A model generated the notes under the pieces. That model was not told the origin of the DNA and made no database searches. It saw nothing but the letters and a program-made list of their open reading frames with translations. A stretch of 6,815 bases of DNA. Origin: Deltaproteobacteria bacterium (GTDB lineage Bacteria; Bdellovibrionota_F; JAHFAK01). Each line of letters starts with the position of its first letter. Position 1 is the stretch's first letter. This document shows, in pieces, positions 1 through 5,756 of the stretch. The translations under genes were made by a program, and so were the position numbers. The stretch lies in NCBI GenBank assembly GCA_023250585.1, contig JAHFAK010000061.1, positions 6,819-13,633 of the forward strand, written 5' to 3'.

Positions 1-321
1 GAAGAGCCAGAAAAAGTATGGAAGGCACTGACTGATATTTTTTTTGAACATTACGAATTTGATCTCTATCTTGTCAGTCAAGGACTTGGAAAAATCAGTA
101 CTCGCTGGGTTCATTTTATTGATAATGGGATGTCATATAAGTTTCAGATGAATGCAAGCGTGAGTGTTTTAAAAGAAGGCGTTATGGTTGTGGTATATAA
201 ACAGCTTATGAAGCTCAATTCGAACCATGAGTGGGTAGCACTGATTTCAGATCAACGAGAAGAGAAAAAAATTTTAGAGCAACTTCAAGCAAGATTCCCA
301 TCGAGTATCAAAACACATTAG
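1..321 (+). CDS. BamC-like envelope protein, 3' fragment (5' end outside window)
   Basis: Frame 1 is open from the first base to the TAG at 319-321, giving 106 residues of a protein that starts before the window. The ATG at 130 is internal and not the likely start, because coding sequence continues upstream without a stop. The visible part begins EEPEKVWKAL, followed by a beta-rich segment with GKISTRWVHF and a strand pair around VSVLKEGVMVVVYKQL, and ends in a charged helix. A 'VWKAL...' helix followed by 'G.I.T.W' and alternating strands resembles BamC/NlpB-like lipoprotein domains, which belong to the outer-membrane beta-barrel assembly machinery or related lipoproteins. The lipoprotein signal that would test this lies outside the window. 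The assignment is by pattern resemblance only. The gene is separated from the next one by its own promoter, so it probably ends a separate transcription unit. Confidence 0.7.
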   Translation, partial: EEPEKVWKALTDIFFEHYEFDLYLVSQGLGKISTRWVHFIDNGMSYKFQMNASVSVLKEGVMVVVYKQLMKLNSNHEWVALISDQREEKKILEQLQARFPSSIKTH

Positions 322-345
322 AATTATTGCCTTTTTTGTCATAAT

Positions 346-374
346 TTGTATTTCCTTCAATTTTGTGCTATAAT
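346..374 (+). promoter_or_regulatory. Sigma-70-type extended -10 promoter for the FHA-GGDEF gene
   Basis: A -35-like TTGTAT (346-351) and a perfect TATAAT (369-374) are separated by exactly 17 bases. TGC lies directly before the -10 (366-368), making an extended -10. Transcription would start near 381, giving a leader of about 30 bases that carries the SD sequence of the cyclase gene. This is the best housekeeping promoter in the window and separates the cyclase from the upstream envelope gene. Confidence 0.7.
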
Positions 375-410
375 AATAATAAGGTAAACCATATTTAAGT
401 GAGGTGGATT

Positions 411-1328
411 ATGGCCGAAGAAACAATATTTAAAAAGGTCGAGAATTTAACCGCACAAAAAGGCAAAGGGCGTGAGCCTGTGTTTGTTGTTATTTTAGGC
501 GAAGGATCAGGAAAGACCTTTCGTCTCAATAAAGAGCGTCCCACGGTCCTTGGTCGGAGTAAAGAAGCAGATATCACTCTTAATGATACCAGTATATCCA
601 GAAAACATGCGGAAATTACAACTTTGGGAAGTGATAAAGTTGCTATTCTTGATTTGAATAGCACCAATGGGACATTTGTAAATGGCAATCGCATCAAAGA
701 AGCAAATCTTCAAGATGGAGATAAGATTCAGCTGGGCGATTCATTGATTTTAAAATTTAGTTTTCAAGATGTTCTTGAAGAAGAATTCCAAGAAAATTTA
801 TATAAATCAGCAACGCAAGATTCTTTAACAGGCATTTATAACAAAAAATTCTTTATTGATACGTTCTCAAAAGAATTCAGTTACAACAAACGAGGTGAAG
901 AAGTATTTAGCCTGATCATGTTTGATATCGACCATTTCAAAAAAATTAATGATACCCATGGTCATCTTGCGGGAGATTTTATTTTAAAGAATGTTGCGCA
1001 AGTAGTTGTAAGAGAACTGCGCAATGAAGATGTTTTCTGCAGATATGGCGGCGAAGAATTTACGATTATTTTAAAAGGCCAAGGAGCAAATCCATCGCGA
1101 AATCTTGCAGAAAGAATACGTAAAGCAATTTGTAATGCAAAGTTTGAACATGATTTAAAACAAATTCCTGTGAGCATTAGCCTTGGGATTGCGACATTCG
1201 ATAAAAAAGGAAAATTTAATGAATATAACGATATGATTAAAGAGGCAGACAGTTATCTTTATAAGGCAAAAGAACATGGACGTAATCAAGTGTGTGCCGA
1301 AGAGATAACCGCTGAAAATAATCAATAA
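411..1328 (+). CDS. FHA-GGDEF diguanylate cyclase
   Basis: Predicted cytoplasmic diguanylate cyclase of 305 aa, condensing two GTP into c-di-GMP. An N-terminal FHA domain (about 25-117) shows the phosphothreonine-binding pattern: GRS at 48-50, SRKH at 63-66 and NSTNGTFVNG at 83-92. A short helical linker leads to a GGDEF domain (about 136-294). The catalytic GGEEF is at 213-217, the metal-binding Asp is in FDIDHF (D172), and N180 and D189 are the expected guanine contacts. The inhibitory I-site RNED (204-207) sits exactly five residues before GGEEF, so product inhibition is likely intact. D189 is Asp rather than the Ser linked to cGAMP-making Hypr enzymes, which favours c-di-GMP. No membrane segment is seen, so control probably comes through binding of a phosphothreonine partner by FHA. 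The ATG at 411 is chosen because GAGGTG (401-406) lies four bases upstream; an in-frame GTG at 399 has no SD. Confidence 0.93.
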   Translation: MAEETIFKKVENLTAQKGKGREPVFVVILGEGSGKTFRLNKERPTVLGRSKEADITLNDTSISRKHAEITTLGSDKVAILDLNSTNGTFVNGNRIKEANLQDGDKIQLGDSLILKFSFQDVLEEEFQENLYKSATQDSLTGIYNKKFFIDTFSKEFSYNKRGEEVFSLIMFDIDHFKKINDTHGHLAGDFILKNVAQVVVRELRNEDVFCRYGGEEFTIILKGQGANPSRNLAERIRKAICNAKFEHDLKQIPVSISLGIATFDKKGKFNEYNDMIKEADSYLYKAKEHGRNQVCAEEITAENNQ

Positions 1329-1349
1329 ATTTGAAAATTAACAAGCAAC

Positions 1350-1467
1350 TAAGAGAGGCGAAGCATCTTCTTTTTGTATTTTCTATCGAGCGCGCTTTCT
1401 GTTCTTAAAATTATTATGGAAGCGACGTTGGTAGAAAATACAAAAAGAAGATGCTTCGCCTCTCTTA
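1350..1467. repeat. Long perfect inverted repeat, MITE-like element
   Basis: The arms 1350-1385 and 1432-1467 are perfect reverse complements over 36 bp around a 46-nt centre. The centre can form a second short stem (CGCTTTC at 1393-1399 with GGAAGCG at 1418-1424, one G-U pair). Each arm ends in the dinucleotide TA (1350-1351 and 1466-1467). With TA counted as a target duplication, the core is 114 bp with 34-bp terminal repeats, the layout of non-autonomous MITEs mobilised by IS630/Tc1-type transposases. No coding potential is seen inside. A transcript crossing it would fold into an unusually long hairpin that is a potential RNase III substrate. The right arm contains the ATG at 1451 and reaches to within eight bases of the preferred start of the protease gene. 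The structure is seen directly; a mobile origin is inferred, because no second copy lies in the window. Confidence 0.85.
1360..1382 (+). terminator. Possible weak terminator in the left arm of the inverted repeat
   Basis: GAAG (1360-1363) and CTTC (1367-1370) form a 4-bp stem with a CAT loop, followed directly by TTTTTGTATTTT. It lies about 30 bases past the cyclase stop codon and could end that transcript. The stem is short, and the same bases also belong to the 36-bp arm of the larger hairpin, so its activity is uncertain. Confidence 0.25.
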
Positions 1468-1474
1468 TATACCT

Positions 1475-4408
1475 ATGAATGTTTTCTTAGAAAACCTGAA
1501 AATTCAGATTAAAGATATCCTTGAACAAGACGGTCAATTTTCAATTTATAAGACAATAGCTGAGACGCTCAATATATCAAATTTCAAGCCTGAGCTCATA
1601 TCTCACATAACAAAAAAGGAACTTTTCTCCAAAAAAGAAGAAAAATATTTTGTTATTCGTAATGATAATGAAAAGACGTACTTAAGGCTTTCTGATGATG
1701 ATAATTCTATTGTTAGTACAATTGACGGCACAAGATCAGTCAATGAACTTTTACTCGAATATTTCTTAAAGACTAAAAAACTTGCCTTAAAGAGAATTAT
1801 AGAGCTTATTCGATCGCTACGAGAAAAATATTTTCTAAAAGAAAAACCTATACATGCGTATCATTTACTTTCGCTTCAATTAAATAATACCCGAAGTAAA
1901 CGTATTTTGCAGAAACTCAAAAAGTTGTTTTTTAGTTATAAGATAGAATTTCATAAACTTGATGGCTTGTTGTCAAAGTTAACTACTCCTTTATCTCATC
2001 TAGTTACCAATGCAGTAATTCGGAGCGGATTACTGCTTTTTTCCTGCGTGGGACTCATTGCATTTACGTATATTTTTATGACAGGTGAATACAATCTTTT
2101 TAAAGTTAAAACGTCATATAGCTTAGGATATGCATTTACGTTTATCATTAATTTGGCAATTGTTTCTATCCATGAATTAGCGCATGCCCTAACTATAAAA
2201 GGGTATGGGCGTAATATTAATTCTGCTGGATTTATATTCTACTTTGGGTGCCCATGCTTTTATGTTGATAGCTCTGATATGTGGTTATCAGACCGAAAAA
2301 AACGAATAACTGTTTCATTGGCAGGACCATATTCTACAATGCTTTTAGGCGGACTATTTTCCATTATCGTCTATTTTTTTCCAGAATATACGTACAATCC
2401 TACTCTTTTTAAACTTTCATTCTGGTGTTACATATCCTCTCTTCTCAATTTAAATCCACTGCTTGAACTTGATGGTTACTATATATTGATTGATTATTTT
2501 GAAAAACCAAATTTGCGAAAATACTCTTTCCAATTTATAAGAAATAAACTTTTTCCAAAAATAAAGAATAAAGAACCATTCAGCAGAGAAGAAAAGGTAT
2601 ACAGCGCTTATGGAGTCCTGGCTTTTTTGTGGGCGATCTTTGCCACCATCGTTACGGTGTTTCTTATTAAATTTCGTTTGCATAAAATATTTACCGATGT
2701 TTTGCAAGGCCACGAACTCCTACCAAAAATTGTTTCAATTGCAGTATTTATTGTATTAGTGTTGCCCGTTGCTCTTTCCTTACTGTATTTAGGTCTAACA
2801 CTTTTGAAAAAAATTCTAACATATATTTTTCATTTATCTGTTTGGAAAAATAATTATGCTGTTTTGGCTGCAGCTTTCATTGCTCTTTTTTCTCTTGATA
2901 TAATTCTGTATGTGCAAGCCCTCGACTGTATACTTCCGATCATCGGCTTGTTTTACGGGATGGTATTTTATTTTATCTTTACCTATAATGTATTTTTTAA
3001 TTTCGCTCGATTCACGTATCGATACAATTTCTTAGCATTTTTTTTATGTGTAAATCTCATTCAATTTTTTTTATTCTTTCCTAATTCATTACTGATCAGT
3101 CAACTGCAGCTTTGTCTTATTCAGGTTGTATTTTTATGGATGAGTTATCTTTTTTTAGTTGTTAAGAGATTTCGCTTTATAGGAAAGGCTCAGGTGCTTT
3201 TACAACAAGGCATGAGCGAAAATGCGCGGCTCAAACGATATGTATCATTTCTCGTCGAATTTGCATTTGAGAATATTCCACGAATTTTAAATGAAAAAAA
3301 AGTTCCGATTTTTGTAAATGATATAAATGAATTTTCAAAAAAAAATAATATTAATCTCAGCATCAAAGCAAATAAGCTTATCTTTACTGAATCTGAGACA
3401 AGTGTTTTTGAATCAAAAAAAACACATATTCATTTTCTTATGCATTTCTTTAAAGCGATTGAATTACATGTTGGAAAGAATTTAGTCGCTCATTTTTTAG
3501 AGGAAGCATACAACAAATCTCCATGGGTTGATCGGGAAATTGCATACGAATATTTTTTAAAACACTTACCCTACAATATTATAAAAACGAAAGAAGCATC
3601 TCGGGACATATTTAGCTTAATTGCGAATAACCCTATTTTTTCTGATATTGAGGAGGAAGCGCTTCGGTCGATTTTAACCTATTTTAATAAAAAAACATAT
3701 GAGCCCAACGAACTTATTATTAAAAAAGATGAAGGAGGAGATACTTTCTTTGTTATTATTGAAGGAGAGGTTTTAGTTTATGATATTGAACACGGCGAGA
3801 AAAAGAATATTACTTCCCTCTACAAGGGAGATTATTTTGGAGAGATTTCACTGATCAAAGATATTCCCCGAACTGCATATATCCGCGCAGTTGAAAAAAC
3901 AGACGTGCTTACTCTTACAAAGGCTCAATTTGATACATCGATTAAGCCTTTTATTAAAGGCTTTGAACGCGTGAGTATTAAAGTTGAGACGCTCAGTCTT
4001 ATTAAACAAATTCCCATTTTTACGGAACTCTCGAATGCTCAAATTTCAGAGCTCGTTAAAGTAATGGAACGCCAATCATTTTGTCCGAAAGACATGATTA
4101 TTCGAGAAGGTGAGATAGGGTCTGTTTTTTATATTATTGCAGAAGGAAAAGTTTTAGTAACCAAAAAAGACAAGGCCGGCATTGAACGAGAAATTACGAC
4201 ACTTTCAAAAGGAGAGTATTTTGGAGAGATTGCTCTCTTGCTTGAAGTTCCCCGAACTTCTTCCATTCGGGCTTTTTCTGCTGTTGAAGTTTTTTCTTTG
4301 AAAAAAGAACATTTTGATGCTCTAATTAAAGACAATATCCTGTCAGGCGAAGGCCTTGAAATGACGTCGACAAGACGTATGCATGAATTAGAAATTATAG
4401 GTGTGTAA
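1475..4408 (+). CDS. M50 site-2-type membrane metalloprotease with PqqD-like N-terminus and tandem cyclic-nucleotide-binding domains
   Basis: Predicted 977-aa inner-membrane zinc protease. Residues about 60-122 resemble a PqqD-like domain. The M50 core (about 181-400) has HELAH (233-237) in a membrane helix, the GCPCFYVD and LAGPY segments, and NLNPLLELDGYY (from N325), which supplies the third zinc ligand, D333. This matches the 'peptide zinc metalloprotease' branch of M50. About ten hydrophobic helices run to residue 563; those after about 418 form a second membrane block of unknown role. A soluble linker I do not recognise (about 570-720) leads to two CNB domains (about 720-826 and 846-952). 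Their phosphate-binding cassettes are FGEISLIKDIPRT (E790, R799) and FGEIALLLEVPRT (E918, R927), both with the conserved Glu and Arg nine residues apart. Cyclic-nucleotide-gated intramembrane proteolysis is inferred. The in-frame ATG at 1451 would add eight residues, but it lies inside the inverted repeat with no spaced SD. ATG 1475 lies outside the stem but also lacks an SD, so the start is uncertain. Multiple A-tracts occur in the linker. Confidence 0.9.
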   Translation: MNVFLENLKIQIKDILEQDGQFSIYKTIAETLNISNFKPELISHITKKELFSKKEEKYFVIRNDNEKTYLRLSDDDNSIVSTIDGTRSVNELLLEYFLKTKKLALKRIIELIRSLREKYFLKEKPIHAYHLLSLQLNNTRSKRILQKLKKLFFSYKIEFHKLDGLLSKLTTPLSHLVTNAVIRSGLLLFSCVGLIAFTYIFMTGEYNLFKVKTSYSLGYAFTFIINLAIVSIHELAHALTIKGYGRNINSAGFIFYFGCPCFYVDSSDMWLSDRKKRITVSLAGPYSTMLLGGLFSIIVYFFPEYTYNPTLFKLSFWCYISSLLNLNPLLELDGYYILIDYFEKPNLRKYSFQFIRNKLFPKIKNKEPFSREEKVYSAYGVLAFLWAIFATIVTVFLIKFRLHKIFTDVLQGHELLPKIVSIAVFIVLVLPVALSLLYLGLTLLKKILTYIFHLSVWKNNYAVLAAAFIALFSLDIILYVQALDCILPIIGLFYGMVFYFIFTYNVFFNFARFTYRYNFLAFFLCVNLIQFFLFFPNSLLISQLQLCLIQVVFLWMSYLFLVVKRFRFIGKAQVLLQQGMSENARLKRYVSFLVEFAFENIPRILNEKKVPIFVNDINEFSKKNNINLSIKANKLIFTESETSVFESKKTHIHFLMHFFKAIELHVGKNLVAHFLEEAYNKSPWVDREIAYEYFLKHLPYNIIKTKEASRDIFSLIANNPIFSDIEEEALRSILTYFNKKTYEPNELIIKKDEGGDTFFVIIEGEVLVYDIEHGEKKNITSLYKGDYFGEISLIKDIPRTAYIRAVEKTDVLTLTKAQFDTSIKPFIKGFERVSIKVETLSLIKQIPIFTELSNAQISELVKVMERQSFCPKDMIIREGEIGSVFYIIAEGKVLVTKKDKAGIEREITTLSKGEYFGEIALLLEVPRTSSIRAFSAVEVFSLKKEHFDALIKDNILSGEGLEMTSTRRMHELEIIGV

Positions 4409-4414
4409 TTAGTT

Positions 4415-4618
4415 ATGAACTGTAGTCATTGTAATCGACCAGCAATCGGAGTCTGTAAATTTTGTGGCCGTGGAATTTGCAAAGATCATATTAAAGAATT
4501 GCCCCATATCATTACTTTATATATCGAGAAAGACATCAAAAAAGCATTTGTCACCGATAAAGCCTTATTCTGTGGGAAATGCAAGCCTGTCGAAGAACCA
4601 ATTAAGATAGAAGTTTGA
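4415..4618 (+). CDS. Small Cys/His-rich zinc-binding protein
   Basis: A 67-aa protein with a regular set of metal ligands: C3-x2-C6, C14-x2-C17, C22-x2-H25 and C53-x2-C56. Eight ligands suggest two zinc sites, perhaps cross-braced as in B-box, AN1 or DUF2180-like fingers. A non-Cys stretch (residues 26-52) separates the last pair. There is no signal peptide or membrane helix, so it is probably cytoplasmic, and a protein- or nucleic-acid-binding adaptor role is possible. It begins only six bases after the protease stop codon, with AGGTG (4399-4403) inside the end of the protease gene as a likely SD. Co-transcription and translational coupling are therefore expected, implying a role with the protease as regulator or substrate. 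Its stop codon overlaps the -35 box of the next promoter. I do not recognise a specific named family with certainty. Confidence 0.75.
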   Translation: MNCSHCNRPAIGVCKFCGRGICKDHIKELPHIITLYIEKDIKKAFVTDKALFCGKCKPVEEPIKIEV

Positions 4619-4644
4619 CAAAAATTACAACTGTATTACATTAT
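4615..4644 (+). promoter_or_regulatory. Promoter of the toxin-antitoxin operon
   Basis: A perfect -35 TTGACA (4615-4620) overlaps the TGA stop of the zinc-protein gene. The best spaced -10 candidates are TACATT (4637-4642, spacer 16) or CATTAT (4639-4644, spacer 18). A better-looking TATACT at 4642-4647 is 21 bases away, too far for this -35. Any of them would start transcription close to the SD, giving a very short leader. The overlapping palindrome supports a repressible promoter. Confidence 0.5.
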
Positions 4645-4651
4645 ACTACAG
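4631..4651. promoter_or_regulatory. Palindromic operator-like site upstream of the antitoxin gene
   Basis: A 21-bp interrupted palindrome is centred on 4641, with perfect CTGTA (4631-4635) and TACAG (4647-4651) ends and eight of ten positions paired in all. It covers the -10 region and touches the SD. Ribbon-helix-helix antitoxins commonly bind such palindromes in their own promoter as dimers or as toxin-antitoxin complexes, so autoregulation is the natural reading. Binding itself is inferred. Confidence 0.55.
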
Positions 4652-4656
4652 GAGGT
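4650..4656 (+). promoter_or_regulatory. Strong Shine-Dalgarno of the antitoxin gene
   Basis: AGGAGGT lies seven bases before the ATG at 4664 and is the strongest ribosome binding site in the window. It fixes the antitoxin start and suits an antitoxin, which must be made in excess of its toxin. Confidence 0.8.
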
Positions 4657-4663
4657 ATTATTA

Positions 4664-4906
4664 ATGAGTAATCGAAAGGTTTTAAGTTTATCCCTTCCGT
4701 ATAGTCTCTTAAAAGAAATTCATGAAATAGCAAAAGATGAAGAGATTACTAAGAGCGAACTTTTGCGGCAGGCAATTCGGGATTTTATGGGTCGCAGAAA
4801 ATGGGAGAAAGCAAAAAAAGCGGGAAGGCGTGCTGTTCGTCAAATGAAAATTACTGAAGCTGATATTGAGGATATTGTTCATGCTTACCGGGAAAAAAAA
4901 GCTTAA
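4664..4906 (+). CDS. Ribbon-helix-helix (CopG-family) antitoxin
   Basis: An 80-aa, highly charged protein. Residues 4-11 (RKVLSLSL) form the DNA-binding beta strand, LPYSLLKEIHEIAKDE the first helix, and TKSELLRQAIRDFM (29-42) the second, with the TKSE turn typical of the RHH/CopG fold. The basic and then acidic C-terminal part (about 45-80) would be the disordered toxin-binding tail. Upstream lie a strong SD, a promoter and a palindrome that suit autorepression. The gene overlaps the PIN toxin by 26 bases, as is common in type II toxin-antitoxin pairs. Family assignment from the fold pattern and the partner is firm; which toxin activity it blocks in vivo is inferred from the pairing. Confidence 0.88.
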   Translation: MSNRKVLSLSLPYSLLKEIHEIAKDEEITKSELLRQAIRDFMGRRKWEKAKKAGRRAVRQMKITEADIEDIVHAYREKKA

Positions 4907-5333
4907 GGTTGTTTTAGATACCAACGTTTATATTTCAGCCCTTTTGTTTTCAGGTATTCCTGAAACAATTATTGAATTAGCGCGAGACGGTGATTTTGAA
5001 CTTATCATTTCACCGGATATTCTTTTTGAAACAGGAAGAATTCTTCAAGAAAAATTCAAATTTTCAAAACAAGAAGCACTCTATGCACTTTCAGAAATCC
5101 GGAGAATTGCAACTATTGTATATCCAAAAACAAGGATAACTCACATTAAGGATGATCCGACAGATAATCGAATTTTAGAATGCGCGTCTGAAGGATCGGC
5201 CGATTATTTAGTTACCGGAGATAAAAAGCATTTGCGGAAACTAGAGAAATTTCAAAGTTGTACTATACTCCTCCCCGCAGAATTTATTAAAAAAGACTTT
5301 CACAAAGAATTATACAATGAAAACAATTTCTGA
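4881..5333 (+). CDS. PIN-domain toxin (putative TA toxin of the COG1569/TIGR00305 type)
   Basis: A 150-aa predicted metal-dependent ribonuclease. The acidic PIN active-site residues are visible: D13 in VVLDTNVYISALL, E50 in SPDILFETGRIL, D92 and D95 in DDPTDNRIL, and D114 in LVTGDKKHL. The set appears complete, so the enzyme is probably active. The DTNVYISALLF opening and DDPTDN...TGDKKHL pattern match the 'putative toxin-antitoxin system toxin component, PIN family' group rather than classical short VapC. ATG 4881 is chosen because GAGGA (4868-4872) lies eight bases upstream inside the antitoxin gene. An in-frame TTG at 4866 would add five residues but leaves no SD. An A8 run (4893-4900) lies in the overlap. 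The toxin end overlaps the ACT-domain gene by 17 bases. Confidence 0.88.
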   Translation: MLTGKKKLKVVLDTNVYISALLFSGIPETIIELARDGDFELIISPDILFETGRILQEKFKFSKQEALYALSEIRRIATIVYPKTRITHIKDDPTDNRILECASEGSADYLVTGDKKHLRKLEKFQSCTILLPAEFIKKDFHKELYNENNF

Positions 5334-5712
5334 ATTAACAGCCTTATGTAAAGAAATTAATCCAATTCTTGCTCACGAAAAATATTATTTTGTATCTACA
5401 CATGAGATAATTGAAAATGTATGTGCATCATTTAAGGAACAGGAAGGGACGACCTATATTCTCAAAGAAGAAAATATCCCTTCAGGTTCTACTTTTAAAA
5501 CGTCAGGTCCTTTTGCACTGGTTACACTTAGCGTTTATTCTGATTTAACTGCAGTTGGTTTTCTTGCAACAATTACAAAAGCTTTGGCGCAGGAACATAT
5601 CAGCGCGAATGTAATTTCTGCCTACTATCATGATTATCTTTTTGTTCCTTGGAATGAAAGACAGCACGCAATGGGAATTCTTATTACATTACAGAAGTCA
5701 TATAACACTTAA
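5317..5712 (+). CDS. ACT-domain protein of the COG3602 (DUF2241/ACT_7) family
   Basis: A 131-aa protein. The N-terminal half (about 1-60) carries YYFVSTHE and a strand-rich stretch. The C-terminal ACT-like domain (about 66-129) shows ALVTLSVYSDLTAVGFLATI, then HISANVISAYYHDYLFVP (95-111). The 'N-V-x-(A/S)-x-Y-Y-H-D-x-L-F-V-P' signature is characteristic of COG3602 proteins. ACT domains often bind amino acids or other small ligands, but the ligand and role of this small stand-alone family are not known to me. It starts 17 bases before the toxin stop codon with no clear SD, so translation probably depends on ribosomes finishing the toxin gene. This makes it the third cistron of the TA operon, at least by position. 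A weak terminator follows. Length fits the family. Confidence 0.87.
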   Translation: MKTISELTALCKEINPILAHEKYYFVSTHEIIENVCASFKEQEGTTYILKEENIPSGSTFKTSGPFALVTLSVYSDLTAVGFLATITKALAQEHISANVISAYYHDYLFVPWNERQHAMGILITLQKSYNT

Positions 5713-5731
5713 GAAAACATTGAAAACATGC

Positions 5732-5754
5732 CGGTCAGCTTGCCGTCCTTTTTT
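5732..5754 (+). terminator. Weak intrinsic terminator after the ACT gene
   Basis: CGGT (5732-5735) pairs with GCCG (5742-5745), including one G-U pair, around a 6-base loop. A T6 run follows at 5749-5754. It sits 19 bases past the ACT stop codon, in the 44-base gap between convergent genes, where a terminator is expected. The stem is short, so efficiency is doubtful. Confidence 0.4.
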
Positions 5755-5756
5755 AT

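Noticed and set aside
336-341. TTGTCA as the -35 of the cyclase promoter
   Set aside because: It lies 27 bases from TATAAT. TTGTAT at 346-351 gives an exact 17-base spacer.
322-346. AATTAT/ATAATT pairing with a T6 run after the first gene as a terminator
   Set aside because: The stem is six A-T pairs only, the T-run lies in the loop rather than after the stem, and the bases overlap the cyclase promoter.
399-410. GTG at 399 as the start of the FHA-GGDEF gene
   Set aside because: No SD precedes it, while the ATG at 411 has GAGGTG four bases upstream, and the SD itself would fall inside the longer reading.
395-713. Minus-strand reading frames opposite the cyclase gene
   Set aside because: They lie opposite a clear FHA domain, have no SD or family-like pattern, and are shadows of it.
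974-980. The GGDEF protein as a hybrid (Hypr) cGAMP synthase
   Set aside because: The residue nine positions after N180 is Asp (D189), as in c-di-GMP-making enzymes, not the Ser linked to Hypr activity.
1432-1467. The long inverted repeat as an ordinary intrinsic terminator
   Set aside because: The 36-bp arms are far longer than normal, the loop is 46 bases, and no T-run follows the right arm.
2450-2713. Minus-strand frame opposite the protease gene
   Set aside because: It lies opposite the conserved M50 membrane segments and shows no recognisable protein pattern.
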